Source: Candidatus Binatia bacterium (GTDB lineage Bacteria > Desulfobacterota > Binatia > UBA1149 > CAITLU01). From it: 64,000 nt of DNA. Shown in pieces: positions 36,278-44,923 of the stretch. Both the position numbers and the translations under genes were made by a program. Numbering within the stretch: position 1 is the first letter of the stretch; every line of letters begins with the position of its first letter. The DNA lies in NCBI GenBank assembly GCA_036493895.1, contig DASXOZ010000019.1:93151-157150 (forward strand), written 5' to 3'. The notes below the pieces were generated by a model. It was not told the origin of the DNA. It did no database searches and worked only from the letters and a program-made list of their open reading frames with translations.

Positions 36278-38383
36278 GTGACCGACGCCACGCCCCTGCA
36301 CCTCGGCCTCCAGCTGGCCGCAGCTTACTTCTGCTTCTACGCGCCCGGCCAGCTTCTGGTTGCCAGGCGCGGCGGACAAGTGCCCGTTGCATTCGCGCGT
36401 GTCCTTGCCAGCACGGTTGCAACGACGGTGTGCGCGACGGCGCTGGCCGTGTCGGGAAAGTTCTCGCTGCCGTCGACGATCGCCGCGACCCTGGTCCTGG
36501 CCGCGGCGGGAGCCGTCGCAAGGACGCGCTGGCGCGAGCCGCAGCCGCCGGGCGCTGCGCGGCGAGTTTGCCGGGACCCCATCGGCCTCGCGGTCGTCGC
36601 GGCCGCCCTGCTGGCTTACTGGCCGGGCTATCCCGCCTTCCTCGGTGCTTCGGATTCTTCGGCGTACCTCGGCGCGGGGGTCTGGCTCGCCCATCACGGC
36701 ACCCTGGCGCTTCACGACGATCTCGGTCCAACCCTTCCTGCGGTCACGCGCGAAGTGCTGTTCGACTCGATGTCCCAGGCCACCGGATCCAACGGCCCAC
36801 CGTACCGCCGCCTGCCCGGCGGCATCGTCGTGGAATCCCTCGACGACACCGAGGCGTGGCCGGCCTTCTTCCCGGTCCCTTCGGTATGGGCCGCACTTTT
36901 CGCGACGGCGGGAGCGCCGGGACTCGCCACCCGCGACGAGGCTGCACCCGGCTATGCGCCGGTGTTCGGCGCCCTGGCGCTGTGGGCTTTCTCGATGCTG
37001 GCACGTTGCTGGTGCGGGCCGGTGCTCGGTCTGGTCGCAACCGCACTGCTCGGCGCCAGCGAGCCGTTCTACTACTTCGCGAGGATGCCGACGTCGGAAG
37101 CGGTTGCTGCCTTTTTCACGATCTCGACGCTGGCGGTCCTGTCGCGCACGGCGAGCAGCCCGCGCCGCGACACGGTGCTGCTGGCGGGCGCGGCTTTGGG
37201 CGCGGCAGTGTTCACGCGCATCGAGGTCGTCGCGTTCCTCGCAATGGCGCTCTGCATCCAGCCGGCCTCGGCGCTGTGGAACGGGCCGGGCCTGCAGTCG
37301 CCGCGCCGCTTGACTGTGCTTCTGCTCGCACCCGTCGCGATCCTGTTCGCGCTCGCGGTCGCCCAAGCAGTGCTGATGCCGGGAACGTGGGCGCTTCCCG
37401 TTCCCGACCTGCTCGAGAATGCGCGCATCCGCCTGCTGTTCCTGTACGAGAACCCGTATTCGAGCGACACGACGCACCTGGTCATTGCGGCAGCGCTCGC
37501 GGCGATGGTCGCCGTCGCGCTGTCCCTGCGCCGACTCGGATGGAAGGCGACGCTGCGCTGGTGCTTCCTTGCCGCAGTGCTCGGCGGCCACTGGATGGCG
37601 GCGAGCTTCCTGTTCGATCGCACGCCGATGTGGCTGTCCTTCTACGTCGGCAGTGCGACGCTCGCGCTGGCTGCGGCGGGTTTCGCGCTTGCCTGGCAGG
37701 ATCGCGACGTGCTGGCCGCCGCGCCGCTGGCCCTCGGCTTTGGGCTCTCCTCTGCGCTGATCCTCTTCTACAACCCGCACGTCTACCCGGAGCTGGTGTG
37801 GGGCGGGCGCCGTTTCGTGCCACTGCTGCTTCCGATGCTGCTGCTGCTGGCGACCTACTGCGCGCGCAAGCTCGGCGCGCGCAGCCGCCTGCTGATGTTC
37901 GCGTGCCTTGCGACCATGGCGTTCGCAGTCCATGAGGGCGCCGGGCTGGTCTGGAATCGAAAACTCTTCGAAGACGGCTATCAGAGCTTTCGAGAGCTGG
38001 CCGAATCGATTCCGCCGGGAGGCACCGTGCTCGTCGACCGCGACGTGAGCGCGATGATGATCTCGCCTGCGCTGTGGATGCTCGCCGACCGCAACAACCT
38101 TACCGTTCCCTCGCGGGACTCTGCCGACGACGACAATTTCCTGCCGGGCCTGGTCTGGTACCTGACCGCGCGGGGGCCGGTCTATTACGTCTCGAACGGA
38201 GTCGGCGCCCAGGATCCGATCCCGCACGTTCGCATGACGACCGTAACGCGCCCGATCCTGGCCTTGCGCGTCGTGGAGGAGACCTACGACCGTCTTCCGA
38301 ACGGAACCGAGCGTGACGTGACGGAGATCGGCATCTTCCGCCTCGAGCGAAGCCTCGACCCGCGCGGCACCGCGCCGAAATAG
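36278..38383 (+). CDS. Multi-pass membrane protein, GT-C glycosyltransferase-like
   Basis: This ~701-residue protein has about 12 hydrophobic helices over the first ~570 residues and a soluble C-terminal part. The first long loop contains GASDSSAYLGAGVWL followed by HHGTLALHDDL, the acidic pattern expected of GT-C enzymes. RFVPLLLPMLLLLATY near residue 525 is reminiscent of the ArnT/PMT group. GTG 36278 is chosen because an upstream start would lie within the terminator of the previous gene. Assignment to GT-C is by topology and loop pattern only; a non-catalytic relative is possible. Confidence 0.65.
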   Translation: MTDATPLHLGLQLAAAYFCFYAPGQLLVARRGGQVPVAFARVLASTVATTVCATALAVSGKFSLPSTIAATLVLAAAGAVARTRWREPQPPGAARRVCRDPIGLAVVAAALLAYWPGYPAFLGASDSSAYLGAGVWLAHHGTLALHDDLGPTLPAVTREVLFDSMSQATGSNGPPYRRLPGGIVVESLDDTEAWPAFFPVPSVWAALFATAGAPGLATRDEAAPGYAPVFGALALWAFSMLARCWCGPVLGLVATALLGASEPFYYFARMPTSEAVAAFFTISTLAVLSRTASSPRRDTVLLAGAALGAAVFTRIEVVAFLAMALCIQPASALWNGPGLQSPRRLTVLLLAPVAILFALAVAQAVLMPGTWALPVPDLLENARIRLLFLYENPYSSDTTHLVIAAALAAMVAVALSLRRLGWKATLRWCFLAAVLGGHWMAASFLFDRTPMWLSFYVGSATLALAAAGFALAWQDRDVLAAAPLALGFGLSSALILFYNPHVYPELVWGGRRFVPLLLPMLLLLATYCARKLGARSRLLMFACLATMAFAVHEGAGLVWNRKLFEDGYQSFRELAESIPPGGTVLVDRDVSAMMISPALWMLADRNNLTVPSRDSADDDNFLPGLVWYLTARGPVYYVSNGVGAQDPIPHVRMTTVTRPILALRVVEETYDRLPNGTERDVTEIGIFRLERSLDPRGTAPK

Positions 38384-38395
38384 CAACGCGCTCCG

Positions 38396-38446
38396 GCAGG
38401 CTGCGGAAAAACCCCTCCCCTCGGTCCGGGTTTTTCCGCAACCTGC
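38396..38446. terminator. Bidirectional terminator between convergent genes
   Basis: TGCGGAAAAACCC (38402-38414) pairs with GGGTTTTTCCGCA (38428-38440), extended by GCAGG and CCTGC at the outer edges with one bulged base on each side, around a 13-nt loop. The A and T tracts are part of the stem, so it can work on both strands; it lies between the convergent genes ending at 38383 and 38450. The same GCGGAAAAA core recurs in the palindrome at 60373-60498. Confidence 0.8.
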
Positions 38447-38449
38447 TGG

Positions 38450-40369
38450 TCAGTTGGCGTAGCCGAGGCTGCGAAGCTGGCGGCGCGTGTCGGCTTCCGG
38501 AGCAATGGAACGCGCCGGCGCCGGCTTGCGATGGACCGGCAGGTGCATCCACAGCGGCATGCGCTGCAGCTCGAAGAACTTCTCACCGTTGGCGCGATCG
38601 CGCGGCCCCGGCACTTGCGGGAACAGCAGGCTGTGCTGCTCGCCGGGGTCGTGCGCGAGATCGAACAGCCGATTGTCCTTGAGATCCGGCGACACGACGG
38701 CCTTCCACGGCGGCATGCGTACCGACCAGCGGAGGTCCTTCGGCGACTTGACGAGCCCCGAAACTTCGACGCGCGGCGTGATGTCCATTTCGCCGCGCAG
38801 GATTCGCATCAACGACTTGCCGTCGACCGCGAGCGAGGTGTCCAGGCCCGCGATGTCCAGGATCGTCGCCGCGACGTCCTCCAGGCGCACCTGCATGTCG
38901 AAGCGGACATGGCGGTGTGCGCTTCTGTCGGCGAGTGGAGGCACGATGACCAGCGGGACGCGCAGCAGCTCGTCGTAGAGCGAGTGCCCGTGCAGGAATC
39001 CTCCGTGCTCCCAGAATTCCTCGCCGTGGTCGGCGGTGACGATGAGCCAGCTATGGTCGAGGATCCCGCCGGCCGACAGCGTGTCGAAGAGGCGGCCGAG
39101 CATCGCATCGGTGTAACGCACTTCGGCTGCATAACGCCGCTGGAGCTCGGCGCGGTCGGCGGCGGTCGTCGGCCAGTATTGGGCGCCGAACAGAGTGTCG
39201 CAGTCCGGGCACGGCTGGCGCGGCGCGCCGAATCCTTCCGGCGCTTCGTACGGCCAGTGCGGGTCCATCAGGTGCAACAGCGTGAACGACGGCGAATCCG
39301 CGTGGTCGTGCAGCCAGTCCAGCGCGAGCGCGATGCCGTCGACGGCGCGGCCGTGGTACGGGCGAAACTGGTAGAAGCCGCGGTCGAAGCCGAAATACGG
39401 CCTCAGGTACGGATTGCGCACGAATGCGGAGGTCAGGTAGCCGCCGTCGCGCAGGGCACCGGCCATGTACACGGCGCGCGGATCGCCCGGCAGCTCGTCC
39501 CAGTTGGACGCACTGACGCCGAACAGGTGACGGTGGGGGTTCCAGCCGCTGAGCAGGCTCACCGTTGCAGGCAGGGTCCACGGCGCCGGCGAGACGGCCT
39601 GCGTGAAGCGCACTCCCGAACCGGCGATGCGTTCGAGCTCGGGCATCGCGCCGGGATCGGCCGCAAAGCGTCCGTCCGCGATATCCGCCCTCAGCGTATC
39701 GACGACGACGAGCAGCACCGAGTCGCGACTCGTGGCGACGGCCGGTGCACCCGAGCTCGCGAACCAAAGCAGCGCCAGGCCGGCCACTGCCGGCGCGAGC
39801 GCGGGAATCGCTGCGGCGACGCGGGGCCGTCTTCGAAGCGCCAGCCACGATGCCAGTGCCAGCGCCAGCGTGGAGGCAAAAATGGCGAGCGCCGCTGCCA
39901 GCCTCGCTCCGGCTTCGATGTGGTCGTACGCGCGGTAGATGCGACCGCCGCCTAACAGGAACAGCACGAAGGCCCCGAGCATGATCTCGCGCGCGATGCG
40001 CGGGTCCCGGGCCCGCTCGGCCACGATCGCCATGACCAGTCCGACCAGGCCACCGGCCACCGCGAGATAGCCCATCGCGACGAGGCTTCCCGGCGACGAC
40101 GAAGTCAGCAGCGCGTGCGGCTCGACCCACCACCAGCCGTAGGCCATGCCCGCCAGCAGGCCTTGCAGCGCGGCGTGCACGCGATCGATCGTGCGGATGC
40201 TGCCCGGCCGGCGGATCGACGCGAAACGCGCAGCGATCAGGATGCCGAGGAAAGGAAGCGCGGCGCGAAACGCATCCGATGCGACGACCGCCGCGAACGC
40301 CGGAGCACCGAAGCCGCCCGCACAGGCGAGCGCGATGACGCAACAGAAGACGACGGCGGCGCAGGTCAT
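38450..40369 (-). CDS. Membrane-anchored sulfatase-like protein with Thr nucleophile
   Basis: In this 639-residue protein about six helices occupy residues 1-205, followed by an extracytoplasmic alkaline-phosphatase-superfamily domain. VVVDTLRADI places Asp224, APWTLPATVSLLSG places Thr265 at the nucleophile position, and TADHGEEFWEHGGFLHG supplies further metal ligands. Helices plus a Thr-nucleophile domain is the arrangement of phosphoethanolamine and phosphoglycerol transferases, so a phosphotransferase is a serious alternative to sulfatase. The tail TRRQLRSLGYAN matches the copies at 13719 and 18044. The TMTC-like gene ends 24 bp upstream on the same strand, so the two are probably one operon. 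Confidence 0.8.
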   Translation of the reverse strand: MTCAAVVFCCVIALACAGGFGAPAFAAVVASDAFRAALPFLGILIAARFASIRRPGSIRTIDRVHAALQGLLAGMAYGWWWVEPHALLTSSSPGSLVAMGYLAVAGGLVGLVMAIVAERARDPRIAREIMLGAFVLFLLGGGRIYRAYDHIEAGARLAAALAIFASTLALALASWLALRRRPRVAAAIPALAPAVAGLALLWFASSGAPAVATSRDSVLLVVVDTLRADIADGRFAADPGAMPELERIAGSGVRFTQAVSPAPWTLPATVSLLSGWNPHRHLFGVSASNWDELPGDPRAVYMAGALRDGGYLTSAFVRNPYLRPYFGFDRGFYQFRPYHGRAVDGIALALDWLHDHADSPSFTLLHLMDPHWPYEAPEGFGAPRQPCPDCDTLFGAQYWPTTAADRAELQRRYAAEVRYTDAMLGRLFDTLSAGGILDHSWLIVTADHGEEFWEHGGFLHGHSLYDELLRVPLVIVPPLADRSAHRHVRFDMQVRLEDVAATILDIAGLDTSLAVDGKSLMRILRGEMDITPRVEVSGLVKSPKDLRWSVRMPPWKAVVSPDLKDNRLFDLAHDPGEQHSLLFPQVPGPRDRANGEKFFELQRMPLWMHLPVHRKPAPARSIAPEADTRRQLRSLGYAN

Positions 40370-40393
40370 GACGGTTGAGAAGCCCGTACGGGC

Positions 40394-41980
40394 TCAGGAT
40401 CCCGAGCCGGGATCCGGAGAGTGGCCGCTGTCAGGCGCAGCGACCGGGCTCACTGCAAGGGGGAAATTGCAATCCTGCTCGACGGCCGCAACCTCGCCGC
40501 CGGCAGCGCCGGCGACGCGCGCCCGTTCGAGATCGCGCCTGGCCCACGACGGATGTCCGGCAGCGCAGCGCAGCGCTGCCAGGCCGAGGTACAGCCGCGG
40601 ATTGGCGGGATCGCGCTCGATGGCGACATGGAGATGACCGGTGGCGCCGCGCAGGTTGCCCTCGAGCGCGAGACTGCGCGCAAGGTTGGCGTGCACGCGC
40701 GAAGACGCCGCCGGATCGGCGGCCGCGCGAGTCCACAGTGCGCCCTCGCTGCCCCAGATCTGCATCTGGCCGTAACTGGCAGCGGCGCTCGCCAGCAGCA
40801 GCGCAGCGATTGCGATCGGTGCGAGGTACCGCGGCGCATGAACCAAACGCGTGCGCGTCAGCAGCAACGCGGCCGCAATCGCGATGGGCGCGAGCAGGAG
40901 ATACGCGTGACGATCGGCTCCCGGCTCGTGAAGTCCTCCCCATATCGCGACGGCGAGCATTGCCATCGCGGTCCATGCGGCGGCAAAAGCAGGCGATCTG
41001 TCGCTACCGCTCGCTCTGCGGCATCGGCGCAGCGACAGCACGACGGCGCCGGCAATCGCGGCCGCGAACAGCAGGTGCAGCGCAAGCTCACCGGCAGCAG
41101 GGGAATACTGAAGAAGAGCAGGATATTCGGGCGCGAAAGAGCGAAGCCCGAGCAGGCCGCTCGCGTAGTGCATTGCGACGCGGCCGACGAACGCGACCGA
41201 CGCGACGTCGCCGGCCGGGCCCCAGGGACCGACTGCGCCGTATCCCGCAACGAGCAGTGCCGCGACCGCGATTGCGGCTGCGAACAGTGCAGCAAGCGCG
41301 CGCTTCTGCGATGCATCGTCCATGCGAGGACCGATGCCGGCCACGGAGGCCGCGACGAGCGGAGACGCAAAGAGCAGTCCGCTTTCCTTGGCAGCCGTCG
41401 CGAGCACCACCAGCACCAGTGCCGCCGGCGCGCGACCGCGGATCCACACGAGCACGGCAGCCAGGCCGAGCGCCACGCACAGAAGATCGCGTCGTCCCGC
41501 AACGTAGGCCACCGACTCGACTGCAATCGGATGAACGGCGACGAGCAGCCCGGCCGCTGCCGCCGCGATGCGCGCCGCCCCGAGCCTGCGCGCAATGCTC
41601 GCAACGAGCGCGCACGCGAGCGCGTGGAGCGCGATGTTGTGGGCGTGGTAGATCCACGGCGTGCCGCCGAGCCAGCCGTCGACGAGGTAGCTCGCGTAAC
41701 GCAGCGGCCGATACGGCACGAGGCCGCCGAGGCGCTGCGGCCAGCCGCTGGCGTCGATCAGCGAGCCGTCGTCGAAGACGAAACCGAACCGCAGCGCCGG
41801 CAGGTACAGCAGGACGGCCGCCGCGGCAGCGGCCAGTTCGGCAGCGTACGAAGCCGCGGTCGCGGCGACGAGCGCGGCGATCCGGGCGAGGGGCCGGTCC
41901 AGGGCGAGGCTGACGGCGCAGTCGGCGAGCGGCAGCTCTCGTCCTTCCCGGGCAAGCGGCGAGGCCGACGCGAGAGACAT
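40394..41980 (-). CDS. TMTC-like membrane glycosyltransferase with short TPR tail
   Basis: This ~528-residue protein has about ten helices, then a C-terminal TPR-like region (RVHANLARSLALEGNLRGA, then ERDPANPRLYLGLAALR). The first loop FGFVFDDGSLIDASGW carries the D-D pair, and RPLRYASYLVDGWLGG plus YHAHNIALHALAC are the signature of the TMTC/DUF1736-like GT-C group, which uses polyprenyl-phosphate mannose to O-glycosylate proteins in eukaryotes. The bacterial role is less clear. ATG 41980 begins MSLASASP; the open frame extends 80 codons further but with non-protein-like composition. Confidence 0.72.
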   Translation of the reverse strand: MSLASASPLAREGRELPLADCAVSLALDRPLARIAALVAATAASYAAELAAAAAAVLLYLPALRFGFVFDDGSLIDASGWPQRLGGLVPYRPLRYASYLVDGWLGGTPWIYHAHNIALHALACALVASIARRLGAARIAAAAAGLLVAVHPIAVESVAYVAGRRDLLCVALGLAAVLVWIRGRAPAALVLVVLATAAKESGLLFASPLVAASVAGIGPRMDDASQKRALAALFAAAIAVAALLVAGYGAVGPWGPAGDVASVAFVGRVAMHYASGLLGLRSFAPEYPALLQYSPAAGELALHLLFAAAIAGAVVLSLRRCRRASGSDRSPAFAAAWTAMAMLAVAIWGGLHEPGADRHAYLLLAPIAIAAALLLTRTRLVHAPRYLAPIAIAALLLASAAASYGQMQIWGSEGALWTRAAADPAASSRVHANLARSLALEGNLRGATGHLHVAIERDPANPRLYLGLAALRCAAGHPSWARRDLERARVAGAAGGEVAAVEQDCNFPLAVSPVAAPDSGHSPDPGSGS

Positions 41981-42410
41981 CGCGCGGATGATAGCGGCGC
42001 GAACCCGCGCCTTCCACGCGCCCGCAGGCCGCTCCGCCGAGCGGGCTGCGCGCTTCGGCCGATCGCCCGCCGGCAATGGAGAACGACCGGCGCCGCCAGC
42101 CGTGCCGGCGGCCGTGTCAACACGAAGGACGAGCGCCGCCGGTCCCGATTCCCCGGCAATCGCGCGCCGCGACGCACGTTTGGGCCGGACTGCCGGGCAG
42201 GCGGCGGAAGTAAGGCACACGGAACCGGGTGCCCCCTGCTTGGCAAATGCCCGGAAGTCGGCTTATCTTCGAGGGATTCGAGGGGGGCCGTCCGAGGTTC
42301 GAACGTCCCGGTCACGCGGCAGGCGGGCAAGCGCCCGCGTGTCCGTCGTGCGCAGCGGCGCACGGCAGAACGCGCAATCGGGACCGGCACCCCGAAAAGG
42401 AGCCAAGAGA
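41981..42410. other. 430-bp divergent intergenic region
   Basis: The region separates the minus-strand TMTC-like gene from the plus-strand lipoprotein gene. Apart from the possible promoter at 42240-42269, I find no gene or strong repeat; open frames here are arginine/alanine-rich products of high G+C. Confidence 0.5.
42240..42269 (+). promoter_or_regulatory. Possible sigma70-type promoter for the Lpp-like gene
   Basis: TTGGCA (42240-42245, 5 of 6 matches) and TATCTT (42264-42269, 4 of 6) are separated by 18 nt. The transcript would have a ~135-nt leader. Plausible for an abundant lipoprotein but weaker than the promoter at 35230. Confidence 0.35.
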
Positions 42411-42668
42411 ATGATGAATGCGAAGTGGATCGTGGCGGCGGTGGCGGTGGCGGCGCTGTCGAGCGGATGCATGTGTGCGCAGGGACACTGCTCCCGCACC
42501 AGTCACAGCGGCGGCGGCTCGGTGGTCGCCGAAGGTGACCTGATGCGCATCGAGGAAGCTGCCAATCGTGCCGAGGCCGCGGCCAACCGCGCCGAAGCTG
42601 CAGCCGACCGCGCGGCGATGGCCGCCGAGAAGTCGGAGACCGTCTTCCACAAGGGCCTGCGAAAGTAG
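42411..42668 (+). CDS. Lpp/OprI-like murein lipoprotein
   Basis: This 85-residue lipoprotein has a lipobox of the form S-S-G-C about 20 residues in (ALSSGC). After a short Ser/Gly linker, residues ~45-80 form an alanine-rich heptad helix: EEAANRAEAAANRAEAA, then DRAAMAAEKSE. It ends in Arg-Lys, the C-terminal Lys being the residue through which Braun lipoprotein and Pseudomonas OprI are linked to peptidoglycan. Length and heptad pattern fit OprI (83 residues). A good ribosome binding site (AAAAGGAG) precedes ATG 42411. Its role would be tethering the outer membrane to the cell wall; this is family inference. Confidence 0.8.
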   Translation: MMNAKWIVAAVAVAALSSGCMCAQGHCSRTSHSGGGSVVAEGDLMRIEEAANRAEAAANRAEAAADRAAMAAEKSETVFHKGLRK

Positions 42669-42674
42669 CAGGCC
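42654..42674 (+). terminator. Possible terminator overlapping the lipoprotein stop codon
   Basis: GGCCTGC (42654-42660) pairs with GCAGGCC (42668-42674) around a 7-nt loop, followed by GTTTCC. The stem is short and the T-run poor, so this is tentative. Confidence 0.4.
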
Positions 42675-42775
42675 GTTTCCATCCAGACCGGTGCCAGGCA
42701 CCAGCCCCGCTCCTCCATGCGTTGCACGCACGGATGTTGCGCGCTGGCGCCTGGCCCCAGCGCTCCCTTCGTGTT

Positions 42776-43825
42776 TCAGCCTGCGTCGAACTCGACGATG
42801 GTCTTGAGGGCCTCGTCCACGCGCGCTGCCGCGCGAAACGCATCGGTCACCCGATCGATGCCGAAGCGGTGCGTGATCAGGTCCTGTTCGCGGATGATGC
42901 CGCCGCGGATCGCGTCGAACGCGGCCTGCGTGTCGTCGGGTCCGCACGAGTAGCTCGGCACGATCGAGATCTCGTCGAAATAAATGCGGTAAGGGCGCAC
43001 GGGAAGCACTTCGTCCGGCTTCGACGTCGTGAACAGCACGACGCGGCCACCCGCAGCCGCCGCATCGATGCTCGCTTCCATCGCGTCGATCGAACCCGGC
43101 CCGCAGATCACTGCATCGGCTTTCGCGGCGCATTTCTCGAGCATTCCTTCGGCCAGCTTCTGCGAGCGTACGTCGATCACGGCTTCGGCGCCGAGCTCGA
43201 GCGCGCGACGCAGCCGGAAATCGACGAGGTCTGCACCGATGACGCGAAGGCCGGCCGCACGCGCGAGCACGACGTGCAGCATGCCCATGATGCCGAGGCC
43301 GACGATGAGAATCGTGTCGCCGGCGGAAAGCTCCGCGCGTCGCAGCGATTTGACGGCGCAGGCCGCGGGCTCGACGAGGCTTCCTTCGGCGTAGGTCATC
43401 TTCTCGGGAAGACGCAGCGTATCGGTGGCCAGGTTCTCGGCCGGCACGACGAAGAACTCGGCCATGCCGCCGGGCACGAGGTTGGTGCGGCGCCACGTCG
43501 CGCAGTGCACGTGGCGGCCCTGGCGGCACGCGCGGCACTGGCCGCACGGCGCGTGGTGATGCACGAAGACGCGATCGCCGACCGCGAAGCTGCGTTCGTC
43601 TCGGCCGAGGATTTCGGCAGCGCCTTCCCCGAGCGCAACGATGTCGCCGGCCGGCTCGTGCCCGAACACCAGCGGCGCACGCCGCTCGAGGTACCAGCCC
43701 ATGATGTCGCCGGTGCAGATGCCGCAAGCGCGGGTACGCACCAGCGCCTGCCCCGGCCCCGGCACCGGGCGGTCCACCTCTTCGACGCGAATGTCGGTGG
43801 CGCTGTAGAGACGTGCAACTTTCAT
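42776..43825 (-). CDS. Zinc-dependent medium-chain alcohol dehydrogenase
   Basis: In this 349-residue MDR enzyme the catalytic zinc region is ACGICTGDIMGW with GHEPAGDIVALGEG downstream, and the structural zinc site has four cysteines in CGQCRACRQGRHVHC. NAD(P)-binding is at ILIVGLGIMGMLHV, a G-x-G-x-x-G pattern. The enzyme belongs to the sorbitol/threonine dehydrogenase branch rather than class I alcohol dehydrogenase. A second, different MDR gene starts upstream with 7 bp between them, suggesting paired steps on a polyol or sugar; the substrate is unknown. Confidence 0.85.
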   Translation of the reverse strand: MKVARLYSATDIRVEEVDRPVPGPGQALVRTRACGICTGDIMGWYLERRAPLVFGHEPAGDIVALGEGAAEILGRDERSFAVGDRVFVHHHAPCGQCRACRQGRHVHCATWRRTNLVPGGMAEFFVVPAENLATDTLRLPEKMTYAEGSLVEPAACAVKSLRRAELSAGDTILIVGLGIMGMLHVVLARAAGLRVIGADLVDFRLRRALELGAEAVIDVRSQKLAEGMLEKCAAKADAVICGPGSIDAMEASIDAAAAGGRVVLFTTSKPDEVLPVRPYRIYFDEISIVPSYSCGPDDTQAAFDAIRGGIIREQDLITHRFGIDRVTDAFRAAARVDEALKTIVEFDAG

Positions 43826-43832
43826 GTCGGGT

Positions 43833-44912
43833 TCAGGCGCCGGTGCCGGACGTCGCCGCCGCGCCGTGCTCCGGGATCACCGCAATCTTCATTTCGCCGC
43901 GGTCGCCGAGACGGGCGAACAGTTCCGGCACTTCGGCCAGCCCCACACGACCGCTGACCAGCGGCGACCAGTCGAGGTCGTCACGCGACAGCAGGCGGCG
44001 CGCTTCGGCCACGTCGCGCGGACGAAAGTGGAACGGGCTCGTCAGCTCGATGCCGTCGTAGTGCAGGCGCATCGTATCGAACGAGACCGTAGTTCCGGCC
44101 GCGCAGCCGCCGAACAGCACGACGCTCGCCCCGCGGCGCGCGTAGCGGGGCGCGGACTCCCAGACTTCGGTCTGTCCCGTGCATTCGACGACGGCGTCGC
44201 AGCCTCGACCGTCGGTGGCATCGGCGATCATCGACAGAAGCGCCTCGTCGTCGCCGGGCGCCAGCGAGATGGTCTCGATCGCCCCCATGCTCCTGGCGGT
44301 CTGCAGCCGCGCCGGCCTTTTTCCGGCGACGATCACGCGCTCGGCGCCGGCGGCCTGCAGCGCCCGCAGCCACAGCATCGCGATCGGGCCGCTGCCGATC
44401 AGCAGCACCGTTGCCGCGCCGCGTACCTTGCGCGTGGGAATCCTGGTCAGGCCGAAGCACACCGACGACAGCGGCTCGAGCAGCGCCGCCGTCTCGAACG
44501 GCATCGATTCCGGCTTGACGAACGCGTTGCGCCGCAGCACCCGCGCCGGCACCAGAAGGTATTCCGCATAGGCGCCGACGAGAAGCTCGCCGGTCAGCGT
44601 CAGGCACAGGTTTTCCTCGTCGTTGCGGCACCAGAAACAGGCGCCGCAGGGCCCGCTGTTCGCGAGCATCAGCGCGTCGCCGACGTGGAACGCCGACTGG
44701 GAGCTGCCGCTTGCGACGACGATGCCCGAGGCTTCGTGACCGAACGGCGCCGGGTACGGGAATTTCGGATGCCCTCGCCGGTACGACTTGAGATCCGTGC
44801 CGCACGTGAGCGCCGCGCGCACTTCGACGACGACGTCCTCGGGCCCGGGAACGGGATCGGCGACGTCGCGAAGCACGAGGCGACGGGGCTGCTCGAGGAC
44901 GACCTGCTTCAT
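43833..44912 (-). CDS. Zinc-dependent medium-chain dehydrogenase (sorbitol/threonine dehydrogenase-like)
   Basis: In this 359-residue MDR enzyme ALTCGTDLKSYRRG with FGHEASGIVV forms the catalytic zinc site, CGACFWCRNDEENLC the structural zinc site, and VLLIGSGPIAMLWLRAL the cofactor fold. It differs considerably from its neighbour at 42776, so this is not a recent duplication. It follows the aspartate aminotransferase gene by 11 bp and may belong to the same transcript as rsmD, coaD and that gene. The natural substrate cannot be told. Confidence 0.85.
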   Translation of the reverse strand: MKQVVLEQPRRLVLRDVADPVPGPEDVVVEVRAALTCGTDLKSYRRGHPKFPYPAPFGHEASGIVVASGSSQSAFHVGDALMLANSGPCGACFWCRNDEENLCLTLTGELLVGAYAEYLLVPARVLRRNAFVKPESMPFETAALLEPLSSVCFGLTRIPTRKVRGAATVLLIGSGPIAMLWLRALQAAGAERVIVAGKRPARLQTARSMGAIETISLAPGDDEALLSMIADATDGRGCDAVVECTGQTEVWESAPRYARRGASVVLFGGCAAGTTVSFDTMRLHYDGIELTSPFHFRPRDVAEARRLLSRDDLDWSPLVSGRVGLAEVPELFARLGDRGEMKIAVIPEHGAAATSGTGA

Positions 44913-44923
44913 TGCGGTGCGGG

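Noticed and set aside
35120..38386. Very long open frame (>1000 codons) on the minus strand
   Set aside because: It is antisense to the secreted protein and membrane protein genes, spans a strong terminator and promoter, is extremely rich in Arg, Gln and His and has no motif. High G+C makes such frames by chance.
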